A stretch of 64,000 nucleotides of DNA from SZAS-103 sp036496805. Its GTDB lineage: Bacteria > Pseudomonadota > Gammaproteobacteria > Xanthomonadales > Xanthomonadaceae. Of the stretch, positions 55,918 to 64,000 are shown in pieces. Positions within the stretch are counted from its first letter, which is position 1, and every line of letters begins with the position of its first letter. The notes under the pieces are model-generated. The model saw nothing but the letters and a program-made list of their open reading frames with translations. It was not told the DNA's origin and ran no database searches. A program made the translations under genes and the position numbers. The stretch spans positions 36,313 to 100,312 of the forward strand of contig DASXKN010000012.1 in the NCBI GenBank assembly GCA_036496805.1, read 5' to 3'.

Positions 55918-57095
55918 AGGTGCTCCTGGTTCAGAAGATGGCCGGGATTTCCGGCTCGGAACGGTACTTCCTCACGCTGCTGCCGGCGCTGCGGGCGAAA
56001 GGCGTGGACGCGCGGTTCCTCGTGGTCCAGCACCCGGCGAACGCCGGCAGGAACGCGCCTTTCATCGACGAGCTGAAGGGCAAGGGCATTCCTGTCTACG
56101 TCTTCGACAGCCGTCTTCCGATCAGCCTGGGCCTGGTCCGGCGGCTTGCGCGGCTGGTGCGCGAGCAGGGCATCGACCTGCTCCAGACCAACCTGATCCA
56201 TGCCGACGTCTGGGGCGCCTGCGCGAAGCTGCTGTTCGATCGCCGGATGCGGATCGTCTCCGTCAAGCACGGCTACACCGACGTGTACCAGGCCCGCCAC
56301 GGACTCGATCCGGCCCACCTGTCGACGGACCGGATGTCCCTGCTCACGCGCTGGTCCGCGCGCAGGATCGATCGCGTGGTCTGCATCTCGCAGGCGCTGG
56401 AAACGTTCTTCGTGCGTGGCGGATTGATCGACGCGGCCAAGACGACCAGCATTCCCTACGGTTCCGATTTTTCGACGATCGATACGGAGGTGGCGGAAGG
56501 CGGGCTCCGGTTCGGCATGCCGCAGATCGTCGTCGCCGGTCGCCTGGTGCAGGTCAAGCAACATCACCTCCTGCTCGGGATCCTGCCGCACCTCGTGCAG
56601 GATTTTCCACAACTGTCCGTCGTCATGGTTGGCGCCGGCCCCCTGCTCGAGACGCTCGTGCAACGCACGCGCGAGCTGGGGCTGTCGGGTCATGTGCGCT
56701 GGGAAGGATTCCGCGCAAACATGCACGACTACATCCGCGATTCCGACGTGATGGTCCTGCCTTCGTCAGCGGAAGGGTTTGGCCTCGTCGTGCTGGAGGC
56801 CTGGTACCACGGCAAGCCCGTGGTGGCCTTCGACGTGCCCGCGCTCAACGAGATCATCGAGTCGGGCGTCGACGGCATCCTGGTCCGGCCCTTCGATACC
56901 GAAAGCCTGCTGGCCGAATTGCGCTCGCTGCTCGCGTCGGCGGATGCGATGCGCGACCTGGGCGAGGCCGGGCGCGCCAAGCAGCGGCGCCTGTACGATG
57001 TCGAAGCGATGACGGAGCGGACGATCGGCGTATACCGGGACGTGATCGCCGCGACTTCGTCGGCGCGCGAACCGGCCGGACAGCGCCATGGGTGA
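55914..57095 (+). CDS. Family 4 glycosyltransferase
   Basis: 393-residue GT-B enzyme. N-terminal KVLLVQKMAGISGSERYFLT carries the glycine-rich acceptor-side loop. The donor half has IPYGSDF, VVAGRLVQVKQHHLLLGIL and PSSAEGFGLVVLEAWYHGKP with the E-x7-E motif. The start is GTG at 55914. Probably adds a sugar of the repeat unit. Confidence 0.9.
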   Translation: MKVLLVQKMAGISGSERYFLTLLPALRAKGVDARFLVVQHPANAGRNAPFIDELKGKGIPVYVFDSRLPISLGLVRRLARLVREQGIDLLQTNLIHADVWGACAKLLFDRRMRIVSVKHGYTDVYQARHGLDPAHLSTDRMSLLTRWSARRIDRVVCISQALETFFVRGGLIDAAKTTSIPYGSDFSTIDTEVAEGGLRFGMPQIVVAGRLVQVKQHHLLLGILPHLVQDFPQLSVVMVGAGPLLETLVQRTRELGLSGHVRWEGFRANMHDYIRDSDVMVLPSSAEGFGLVVLEAWYHGKPVVAFDVPALNEIIESGVDGILVRPFDTESLLAELRSLLASADAMRDLGEAGRAKQRRLYDVEAMTERTIGVYRDVIAATSSAREPAGQRHG

Positions 57096-57101
57096 GTCGC
57101 G

Positions 57102-59036
57102 ATGTGCGGACTAGTCGGCGCGCTGCAACAGGGAAGAACGCGTGCGTTCCCGCACGACGCGGTCGCCCGCATGGCCGACGCAATCGCACACCGCGGCCCC
57201 GACGATGCAGGCACGTGGCACGACGAGGAAGCCGGCCTGGGCCTGGGCAGTCGCAGGCTGGCCATCCTCGATCTTTCCGCGGCCGGACACCAGCCGATGC
57301 TGTCGTCCGGCGGGCGCTGGGCGATCGCCTACAACGGCGAGATCTACAACCACCTGGAACTGCGCCGCGAGCTCGAGAAAGGCGCGCGGGCCCCGTCGTG
57401 GCGCGGGCATTCGGACACGGAAACACTGCTCGCCTGCGTCGAGGCCTGGGGCGTGGACGCGGCGCTGCGACGCTGCGTCGGCATGTTCGCGCTGGCGTTG
57501 TGGGACCGCAGCGAGCGCACGCTATGGCTGGCGCGCGATCGCCTCGGCGAGAAGCCGCTCTATTACGGCTGGCAGGGCGATGTCTTCCTGTTCGGTTCCG
57601 AACTCAAGGCGCTGCGCGCGCATCCGGCCTTCGCAGCCGTTTTAGATCGGGGCGCACTCGCACTGCTGCTGCGCCACAACTACATCCCGGCGCCGCATTC
57701 CATCCACGAAGGCATCCGCAAGCTGCCGCCAGGCACCTGGCTGCGGCTGGAGCAGGGGCAGCGCGAGGTCGAGCCGGTGGCGTACTGGTCGCTCGCCGAA
57801 GTGGCAGGGCAGGGCACGGCGCATCCCTTCGCCGGCAGCGAGGACGAGGCGCTGGACGAGCTCGAACGCCGCCTGGGAGCGGCGGTGCGCGGGCAGATGC
57901 TTGCCGACGTGCCGCTGGGTGCACTGCTGTCGGGAGGCATCGATTCGAGCCTGATCGCCGCGCTCATGCAGGCGGGCAGCACGCGGCCGGTGCGCACCTT
58001 CACGATCGGATTCGCCGAGCGCGAGTACGACGAGGCCCGCCACGCGCGCGCGGTCGCCGCGCACCTGGGGACCGATCACACCGAAATGCGGCTGTCCGCG
58101 ACCGACGCGCTCGCGCTGATACCGGGCCTGCCGGCGATGTACGACGAGCCCTTCGCCGATTCCTCGCAACTGCCGACCCACTTGGTGATGAAGCTCGCCA
58201 GGCGCCATGTCACGGTCGCGCTGTCGGGCGATGCCGGCGACGAGTTCTTCGCCGGCTACAACCGCTACGTAATGGCGCCCAGGGTCTGGAAGCGACTGGG
58301 AAAGCTGCCGTCGCCCGTGCGCAACGCGCTGCTCGGCGCGGCAGCGGGCGCACCTGCGGGGCTGCTCGGCAGGATGAGCGGCATGGCCCAGGGTTCCGAC
58401 AAACTGCGCAAGCTCGCGCGCGTGTTCGCGGGCGTCGAGCTGCGCGATATCGACGATGTCTACCTCGCCCTGGTATCCGAATGGTCGGACGCCGGCGACC
58501 TCGTGCTCGGTGCGCGGCGTTCGTGGAATCTTCTCGACGATCGTTCGCGCTGGCCGCAACTGGCCGATCCGGTGGCGCGGATGATGGTCCTCGATGGCCT
58601 GACCTATCTGCCGGACGACATCCTCACGAAAGTGGACCGCGCCGCGATGGCGGTGTCGCTGGAAACCCGCGCGCCGTATCTGGATCGCGACGTCGTGGAA
58701 TTCGCATGGTCGCTGCCGATGGCGATGAAGCTGCGCAGCGGCAAGGGCAAGTGGCTGCTGCGGCGCCTGCTCGATCGCCACGTGCCGCGCGAATTGATCG
58801 AGCGTCCGAAGATGGGCTTCGGAATCCCGCTCGACGACTGGCTGCGCGGTCCGCTGCGCGAATGGGCCGACGACCTGCTGGACGAGGATCGCCTGCGACG
58901 CGAGGGCTTCCTCGATCCGCAGCCGATCCGCAAGGCGTGGACGCGGCATCGCAGCGGCAGCGCCGCGTTCGGTTATCGCCTCTGGTCGGTGCTGATGTTC
59001 CAGGCGTGGCTGCAGGCGCAGCAGGGGCGGGGCTGA
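57102..59036 (+). CDS. AsnB-type glutamine-dependent amidotransferase
   Basis: 644-residue asparagine synthase family protein. Residue C2 is the glutaminase nucleophile (MCGLVGAL), and the N-terminal domain carries YNGEIYNH. The synthase domain has the ATP-pyrophosphatase loop LSGGIDSS near 276-283 and the YLPDDILTKVDRAAMAVSLE segment. In surface polysaccharide loci such enzymes often convert hexuronic acids to uronamides; the nearby UDP-HexNAc dehydrogenase would supply such an acid. Ordinary asparagine synthesis cannot be excluded. Confidence 0.88.
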   Translation: MCGLVGALQQGRTRAFPHDAVARMADAIAHRGPDDAGTWHDEEAGLGLGSRRLAILDLSAAGHQPMLSSGGRWAIAYNGEIYNHLELRRELEKGARAPSWRGHSDTETLLACVEAWGVDAALRRCVGMFALALWDRSERTLWLARDRLGEKPLYYGWQGDVFLFGSELKALRAHPAFAAVLDRGALALLLRHNYIPAPHSIHEGIRKLPPGTWLRLEQGQREVEPVAYWSLAEVAGQGTAHPFAGSEDEALDELERRLGAAVRGQMLADVPLGALLSGGIDSSLIAALMQAGSTRPVRTFTIGFAEREYDEARHARAVAAHLGTDHTEMRLSATDALALIPGLPAMYDEPFADSSQLPTHLVMKLARRHVTVALSGDAGDEFFAGYNRYVMAPRVWKRLGKLPSPVRNALLGAAAGAPAGLLGRMSGMAQGSDKLRKLARVFAGVELRDIDDVYLALVSEWSDAGDLVLGARRSWNLLDDRSRWPQLADPVARMMVLDGLTYLPDDILTKVDRAAMAVSLETRAPYLDRDVVEFAWSLPMAMKLRSGKGKWLLRRLLDRHVPRELIERPKMGFGIPLDDWLRGPLREWADDLLDEDRLRREGFLDPQPIRKAWTRHRSGSAAFGYRLWSVLMFQAWLQAQQGRG

Positions 59037-60079
59037 TGTGGCCCTACTGGCTGATGTTCCTGACGCCGATGTGGGCGGTCTTGACGCCCGGCCGCCTGCT
59101 GGAAAACCAGGCGCGCTGGGTCTGGTTCCTCATCGGCTGCGTGTTCGCCGTGCTGATCGGGTTCCGGCACCAGGTCGGCGGCGACTGGGGCACCTATGTG
59201 AGGCACTTCAACGACACCGTCGGGCTCGACTGGAGCGATGTCGTTTCCGGCACCGATCCGGGCTACTACGCCGTGAACTGGCTGGTCGCCAGGGCTGGCG
59301 GGACGATCTACACGGTGAACCTGATCTGCGGCGCCGTGGTGATGTGGGGCACGGTGGTCTTCTGCCGTCGCCAGCCCAACCCGTGGCTGGCCCTGCTCGT
59401 CGCGGTGCCCTACATGCTGATCGTCGTGGCGATGGGCTACACGCGCCAGGCCGCGGCCCTGGGTTTCGCGCTGCTTGGACTGTCCGCGCTCGGCGCCGGC
59501 AAGGTGCGCACGTTCGCGATGTGGATCGCCGTCGGCGCGCTGTTCCACAAGTCGGCGGTGTTGCTGCTGCCGATCGCCGCGCTGGCCGCGAGCCGCAATC
59601 GGTTCCTCACGGCCTTGCTCATCGGGATCCTTACCGCCTTGCTCTACTACCTGCTGGTGGCCGACGCGAGCGAAAGCCTCTGGAACAGTTACGTGGTTGC
59701 GGACTACCAGTCGCAGGGAGGCCCGATCCGGGTCCTGATGAACGTCCTGCCGGCGATGCTGCTGGTCCTGTTCGGCCGGCAACTCGTCGAGGATCCGCAC
59801 GAGCGCAAGCTGTGGCTGTGGATGTCCGTGATGGCCTTCATCTGCCTGCCCCTGGTCACCATGGCCTCGACGGCGGTCGATCGCGTCGCGCTGTACCTCA
59901 TCCCCCTGCAACTGTTCGTCTTCGCGCGCATGCCGCTGCTGGCGAAAGCGGCGCGGCCACGCACGCCGATCGTGCTGGGCGTGATCGGCTACTACGCGGC
60001 GGTCGAGTACGTGTGGTTGAACTACGCGGCCGACGCCGGCGCATGGGTGCCTTACCATTTCATGCCGATGGGTTCGTGA
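59036..60079 (+). CDS. EpsG-like polysaccharide polymerase
   Basis: 347-residue membrane protein with about ten helices. N-terminal LIGFRHQVGGDWGTYVRHF is the EpsG-family motif, followed by DPGYYAVNWLVARAGG and MGYTRQAAALGFALLGLSAL. It probably polymerises lipid-linked repeat units (Wzy role). It overlaps asnB by one base (TGATG). A second polymerase/ligase candidate lies at 34147-35679. Confidence 0.85.
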   Translation: MWPYWLMFLTPMWAVLTPGRLLENQARWVWFLIGCVFAVLIGFRHQVGGDWGTYVRHFNDTVGLDWSDVVSGTDPGYYAVNWLVARAGGTIYTVNLICGAVVMWGTVVFCRRQPNPWLALLVAVPYMLIVVAMGYTRQAAALGFALLGLSALGAGKVRTFAMWIAVGALFHKSAVLLLPIAALAASRNRFLTALLIGILTALLYYLLVADASESLWNSYVVADYQSQGGPIRVLMNVLPAMLLVLFGRQLVEDPHERKLWLWMSVMAFICLPLVTMASTAVDRVALYLIPLQLFVFARMPLLAKAARPRTPIVLGVIGYYAAVEYVWLNYAADAGAWVPYHFMPMGS

Positions 60080-60090
60080 GTGGGCGGCGC

Positions 60091-61236
60091 ATGAAGATCG
60101 TCCTGTTCGCCAACACCGACTGGTATCTCTACAACTTCCGCCGTTCGCTCGCCGTCGCACTGAGCGATGCCGGGCACGAGCTGCTGCTGGTTTCGCCGCC
60201 CGGCGAATACGGCGCGAAGCTGCGCGCGCTGGGCCTGCGCTGGGAACCACTGCCGATGGAACGGCGCAGCCTCAATCCGCTGCGCGAAGCTGCACTCCTG
60301 CTGCACCTGCGGCGCATCTTCCGGCGCGAGCGGCCGGCGCTGGTGCACGGTTTCACCATCAAGTGCGCGGTCTACGGTTCGCTGGCCGCGCGACTGGCGG
60401 GCGTGCGTGCGCGCGTGAACGCGGTGGCTGGCATGGGCTACGTGTTCACCAGCGACGATTTCAAGGCACGCGTGCTCAAGCCCGTGGTCAGGATGCTGCT
60501 GCGGCTTGCCCTCGATGGCCGCAATGCGCGGCTGATCCTCCAGAACCCCGACGATGTGGCGCTGTTCGAGCAGGCGCGACTGGTGGCGCCATCGCACGTG
60601 CGCCTGATCCAGGGCTCGGGCGTGGATTGCGCGCGCTTCGCACCGGCATCGTCGCCGCGCGTTCGGGATGGGCGCTTCCGCGTGCTCCTGCCGGCGCGCC
60701 TGCTGTGGGACAAGGGCGTGGCCGAATTCGTGGAAGCGGCGCGACGCCTGCATGCCGAAGGCAGGGCGATCGACTTCCTGCTGGCCGGCGATCCCGACAG
60801 CGGCAATCCGGCTGCCGTGCCCGAGGAGACCGTGCGGAGCTGGGTGTTGGAAGGACGGGTGCAATGGCTGGGCCACGTCGACGACATGCCATCGCTGTAT
60901 CGATCCGTGGACGCCGTGGTCCTGCCGAGCTATCGCGAAGGCCTGCCGAAGGGATTGATCGAGGCCGGCGCCTGCGGCCTGCCGCTGGTCACCACCGATG
61001 TTCCGGGATGCCGCGAGGTGGTGACCGACGGCGAGGACGGACTGCTGGTCCCCGTGCGCGATGCCGCGGCGCTGGCGGGAGCGATCGCGCGCCTGCACGA
61101 CAACGAAGTGCTGGCCGCGAACCTGGGCCGCGCAGCGCGAGCCAAGGCCATGGCCCGGTTCGACGAATCCCTGGTGATCGCGAAAACGCTGGCGGTCTAC
61201 GCGGAACTGGGAGTGCAATCGCCGTCGCGTGCCTGA
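60091..61236 (+). CDS. Family 4 glycosyltransferase
   Basis: 381-residue GT-B enzyme with N-terminal KIVLFANTDWYLYNFRRSLA, the style of PglA/CapM-like galactosyl or N-acetylgalactosaminyl transferases. Donor half: GSGVDCARFAP, VLLPARLLWDKGVAEFVEAA and PSYREGLPKGLIEAGACGLP. It may start with a GTG at 60076 that overlaps the previous stop. Last gene of the polysaccharide locus; only 43 nt separate it from the convergent cyclase gene. Confidence 0.88.
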   Translation: MKIVLFANTDWYLYNFRRSLAVALSDAGHELLLVSPPGEYGAKLRALGLRWEPLPMERRSLNPLREAALLLHLRRIFRRERPALVHGFTIKCAVYGSLAARLAGVRARVNAVAGMGYVFTSDDFKARVLKPVVRMLLRLALDGRNARLILQNPDDVALFEQARLVAPSHVRLIQGSGVDCARFAPASSPRVRDGRFRVLLPARLLWDKGVAEFVEAARRLHAEGRAIDFLLAGDPDSGNPAAVPEETVRSWVLEGRVQWLGHVDDMPSLYRSVDAVVLPSYREGLPKGLIEAGACGLPLVTTDVPGCREVVTDGEDGLLVPVRDAAALAGAIARLHDNEVLAANLGRAARAKAMARFDESLVIAKTLAVYAELGVQSPSRA

Positions 61237-61279
61237 GCGTGCGACGCGCATTCCACACACTGTGGCGTGGCGTCCCGCT

Positions 61280-63010
61280 TCAGGTTTCCGTGGTGCTCGC
61301 ATCGGCTTGCGCGGCGGAAAGGACGCGGTTGCGCCCGGCCTTCTTCGCAGCGTACAAGGCCCCGTCGGCGCGTCGCAGCAGGTCCTCGGGCGTGCGTCCG
61401 TCGCCCGGGAAAAGCGCAAGGCCGATCGACACGGTCACGTGTTCGAGCTGGACATGCCGGTGCGCCACGCTCATCTCGGACGTGGCGACGCGGATCTGTT
61501 CGGCCCGCTGCCTCGCCGTGGTTTCATCGGCCTCGTGCAGCACGATGGTGAACTCCTCGCCGCCATAGCGGCAGGCGATGTCCTCGCTGCGCGTGTGGCG
61601 CTTGAGCACCTCGGCGAAATGCGCCAGCAGGGCATCGCCGGCCTCGTGGCCATGGCTGTCGTTGAACCGCTTGAAGTGGTCGATGTCGAGCATCAGCACC
61701 GCCAGCGGCAGGTTGTGGCGCGTGGCGCGCGCCAGCTCGCGACCGAGCGAGACATCGAGGTAGCGGCGGTTGAACAGGCCGGTCAACGGATCGCGTATCG
61801 ATTGCGTGCGCAGGGTGTCCTGCAGGCGCAGGTTCGCCAGCGCCAGCGCCAGTTGCTCGGAAACGGCCATCGCGAGGCGACGCTCGAACGGCTCGATCGC
61901 GCGCACGCCGTCGACCGTCAGCACGCCGATGATCTCGCCCTGCGCAGCCATCGGGATGCAGACATAACGCGACTCCGGAAAGTCCGGATTCGGCCACTGC
62001 ACGTGGGCGCAGACGAAACCGGCCTTGCTGCCGTCGAGCGGATAGGCCTGGCCGCGGCGCAGCGCCCAGCAGTCGTCGGGCTGGAAGACCGATTCGGCGA
62101 TCAATCCGTGCATGCCCCAGTGGACGCCGACCGCCAGCAGGTTCTGCGACGGATTGAGCAGGGCAAGCCGGCCGCCGAGTCCGGGCAGCAGTTCGGGCAA
62201 GGTCTGCTGGACCCCGCGTCGCACTTCCTCGACGTCGCGGCAGGACTGCAGCAGCTCGCCGAAGTGGGCGAGCTGCTGCATGCTCTCGCTCAATCGCCGT
62301 GATTCCGCCAGCGCGGTGTGCAACTGCTCGTTCGCGTCGGCCAGGCCCCTCTGCTGCGCGGCCTGCGCCAGCAGCGTCCTGCGGACGAGCCAGAATGCGG
62401 CGAGCAGGAAGACGATGCTCAAGGCCGTCCCCACCACCGTGAGCACCCGGGTTGTCGTTGCCGTGGCCTGGGCACGCAGGCGACGTTCGGTGAGCAGTTG
62501 CTCCTCGGTCGCGATGACCTGTTCGGCGATCGGACGGGCGCGGTTGATGGGCAGGTCGGGCAACGGTGGCGCGACATTCGCCGATTGCCGGGCGGCGATC
62601 AGCCGCGCGAGCAGGTCGCGACGCTCGCGCAGGGCGTCGCCCATGGCGCGGATACGGGCGAGCTGCACGGGATTGTCGGCGACCAGCTTCGTGAGCTCCT
62701 GCAGTTGATCGTCCAGCCGCGTCGAATAGGTCTTGAAATCGGCCGCGCGAAAGGACTCGCCGGAGATTGCGTAGATCACGGCATCCGACTGCACCGCCCC
62801 CATCGTGGACAGGACGGACTCGGTACGGGTTTCCACCTCCTGGGTGTGGGTCACCCAGTTGGCCTCGTCCTCGAGCCGCTCGAGGGTCTGCCAGACGCCG
62901 ACCGTGATCGTCACCAGGATGGCGATCAGGACGCTGAACAGCAATGACAGCCGGCCCATGAACGCGCCGCTTCGCGAAGGCTGCATCGAGTTCGAGCGAT
63001 CGCCTGTCAT
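61280..63010 (-). CDS. Membrane GGDEF diguanylate cyclase with GAF domain
   Basis: 576 residues. A signal-anchor helix (~18-40) is followed by a periplasmic CHASE3-like helical domain (~45-185), a second helix (~190-212) and a coiled-coil linker. A GAF domain (~240-400) precedes the GGDEF domain (~410-570). The active site reads GGEEF near residue 484, so it should make cyclic di-GMP. RxxD, the usual product-inhibition site, is not evident five residues upstream (KRHTRSEDIACRYGG). It converges on the polysaccharide locus, which cyclic di-GMP commonly controls; that link is inference. Confidence 0.9.
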   Translation of the reverse strand: MTGDRSNSMQPSRSGAFMGRLSLLFSVLIAILVTITVGVWQTLERLEDEANWVTHTQEVETRTESVLSTMGAVQSDAVIYAISGESFRAADFKTYSTRLDDQLQELTKLVADNPVQLARIRAMGDALRERRDLLARLIAARQSANVAPPLPDLPINRARPIAEQVIATEEQLLTERRLRAQATATTTRVLTVVGTALSIVFLLAAFWLVRRTLLAQAAQQRGLADANEQLHTALAESRRLSESMQQLAHFGELLQSCRDVEEVRRGVQQTLPELLPGLGGRLALLNPSQNLLAVGVHWGMHGLIAESVFQPDDCWALRRGQAYPLDGSKAGFVCAHVQWPNPDFPESRYVCIPMAAQGEIIGVLTVDGVRAIEPFERRLAMAVSEQLALALANLRLQDTLRTQSIRDPLTGLFNRRYLDVSLGRELARATRHNLPLAVLMLDIDHFKRFNDSHGHEAGDALLAHFAEVLKRHTRSEDIACRYGGEEFTIVLHEADETTARQRAEQIRVATSEMSVAHRHVQLEHVTVSIGLALFPGDGRTPEDLLRRADGALYAAKKAGRNRVLSAAQADASTTET

Positions 63011-63143
63011 GCGGCGATTGTATATCCCTGATTGTCAAGGACCACTGTGAACGGGTCTGCGTTCCGGGCATTGGCCGTGATGCTGGCCCCCCCTCCGTCG
63101 CAGCCGGTAAACTTGCAGCTTCGTCCGCACCCGAAGAACCCGC

Positions 63144-64000
63144 GTGAAAAAGACCGTGAAAGCGTCGCCCGGTTCCAGCCCGGCTTCCAGCAACGCAGCT
63201 GGCAAATCCTCCGCTCCGAAGGCCGCCGCCAAGAGCGCGGCATCGAAGGCCGCAGCATCGAAGCCCGCGACATCGAAGCCCGCGGCATCGAAGCCCGCGA
63301 TTCCGTCGAAGGCCGTCGTCGTCGACGTCCCATCGAATCCCACTGGCCTGCTCGCCGCGATCAAGCGCGGCGCGATGGGCAAGGACGCAGGCTGTGTCCG
63401 CTTCTGCGACCGACTGTTCGACCGCGTGTCCGCCGACGACCTTGCGGCGCGCGCTTCCGCCGACTGGCTGGCGATCGCGCGCGGCCTGTTCGAATTGATG
63501 CAAACGCGCAAGGCGCGCACCCCGGTCGTGCGCGTGTTCAATCCCGAGTTGAAGAAGGATGGCTGGTCCTCGCCGCATACCGCGATCGAGATCGTCAACG
63601 ACGACATGCCCTTCCTCGTCGACAGCGTCAGCCTGGCGATGACCCGCGCCGGCATGACCGTGTCGATGCTGATGCACCCGGTGCCCTCGGTGACGCGCGA
63701 CGGTCGCGGCAGGCTCACCGGCGTGGGCGAGGGCAGGCCCGAATCGATCATCCACCTGGAAATCGAGCGCCTGGCCGACGCCGAAGCGCTCAAGCAGATG
63801 CAGGCCAAGGTGCTCTCGGTGCTCGCCGACGTGCGCGCCAGCGTCGAGGACTGGGCCTCGATGCGCAACAAGATGGTGCAGATCGCCGACGAGTTGCCGA
63901 TGCGCGCGCTGCCGGTCGACGAGCATCGCCGCAACGAGATCCGCAACTTCCTGCGCTGGGCGACCGACGACCATTTCACCTTCCTCGGCTACCGCGAGTA
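63144..64000 (+). CDS. NAD-specific glutamate dehydrogenase, large type (3'-truncated)
   Basis: N-terminal 285 residues of the ~180-kDa glutamate dehydrogenase family, which deaminates glutamate to 2-oxoglutarate. The frame runs off the right edge. Recognisable stretches are IEIVNDDMPFLVDSVSLAMT, IHLEIERLADAEAL and RNFLRWATDDHFTFLGYRE. The start is read as GTG at 63144; the next in-frame GTG is four codons later. The first ~65 residues are a Lys/Ala/Ser/Pro-rich tail built from tandem repeats and look dispensable. The 133-nt gap before it has no clear promoter. Confidence 0.88.
   Translation, partial: MKKTVKASPGSSPASSNAAGKSSAPKAAAKSAASKAAASKPATSKPAASKPAIPSKAVVVDVPSNPTGLLAAIKRGAMGKDAGCVRFCDRLFDRVSADDLAARASADWLAIARGLFELMQTRKARTPVVRVFNPELKKDGWSSPHTAIEIVNDDMPFLVDSVSLAMTRAGMTVSMLMHPVPSVTRDGRGRLTGVGEGRPESIIHLEIERLADAEALKQMQAKVLSVLADVRASVEDWASMRNKMVQIADELPMRALPVDEHRRNEIRNFLRWATDDHFTFLGYRE
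63240..63299. repeat. Four 15-bp tandem repeats inside the glutamate dehydrogenase gene
   Basis: Units of the form (G/A)CATCGAAG(C/G)CCGC(G/A) start at 63240, 63255, 63270 and 63285 and encode ASKAA, ASKPA, TSKPA and ASKPA. They keep the frame and form part of the basic low-complexity N-terminus. Confidence 0.85.

Noticed and set aside
27775..61236. Genomic island with integrase or transposase
   Set aside because: No integrase, transposase, direct repeat or inverted repeat boundary was seen around the polysaccharide locus, despite its accessory content.
61253..61265. Bidirectional terminator between the last glycosyltransferase and the diguanylate cyclase
   Set aside because: The only stem is CCACA/TGTGG (5 bp) without a T-run, which is too weak to claim.

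Overview
The window is a 64 kb, uniformly GC-rich stretch of a Gram-negative chromosome. Gene content and order point to a gammaproteobacterium of the Lysobacterales (Xanthomonadales) type. The pointers are the fused alpha/beta 2-oxoacid dehydrogenase E1, the block lolC-lolD-comEC-exbB-exbD-msbA-lpxK-kdsB, the order uvrC-pgsA-tRNA-Gly-tRNA-Cys, and a very large-type NAD-glutamate dehydrogenase beginning at the right edge. This placement is an inference from gene families; no marker RNA is present. No prophage, insertion sequence or CRISPR array was seen.

Left part (1-27.6 kb): housekeeping. A truncated E1 gene ends in a small tandem hairpin repeat and is followed by a cyclase-FHA signalling protein. 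On the minus strand lie ygfZ, a 57-residue DUF3311 protein and a sodium:solute symporter. Divergent from ygfZ is a compact succinate dehydrogenase locus: an SDHAF4-like factor, sdhC, sdhD, sdhA, sdhB, a small membrane protein, sdhE and ygfX. It puts the enzyme and several maturation factors in one place. Then comes a tightly overlapping envelope operon: lipoprotein release (lolC, lolD), DNA uptake (comEC), energy coupling (exbB, exbD), lipid A export and maturation (msbA, lpxK), Kdo activation (kdsB) and a small tyrosine phosphatase. A hairpin-rich spacer precedes an NHL-repeat protein with a broken thioredoxin-like active site, uvrC and pgsA. Four tRNA genes (Gly GCC, two Cys GCA, Leu UAA) follow, with a chromate transporter gene between the second Cys and the Leu tRNA. 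A glutamate-synthase-like flavoprotein closes this part.

Middle and right part (27.7-61.2 kb): one long plus-strand surface polysaccharide locus. It opens with export machinery (a Wza/GumB-like lipoprotein and a chain-length protein fused to a tyrosine kinase). Then come three poorly known proteins (a membrane J-domain protein, a TPR/beta-sandwich protein, a FecR-like exported protein) and an O-antigen ligase/polymerase. Sugar precursor genes follow (UDP-HexNAc dehydrogenase, UDP-glucuronate 4-epimerase), then a Wzx flippase and a full set of pseudaminic-acid-type genes (pseB, pseC, a fused cytidylyltransferase-aminotransferase, pseG, pseH, pseI). That set is interrupted by a four-gene accessory cassette (FemAB-like, methyltransferase, PLP enzyme, aldo-keto reductase). 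After it come a polysialyltransferase-like enzyme, four other glycosyltransferases, an acetyltransferase, an epimerase, an AsnB-type amidotransferase and an EpsG-like polymerase. Together they predict a secreted or cell-bound glycan containing a nonulosonic acid and probably an amidated hexuronic acid.

Right edge (61.3-64 kb): a convergent membrane diguanylate cyclase gene, then the 5' end of a large NAD-glutamate dehydrogenase gene that runs out of the window. The least explained parts are the J-domain/TPR/FecR-like module, the accessory cassette inside the pseudaminic acid genes, and the hairpin-rich intergenic elements near 5.7 and 19.9 kb.
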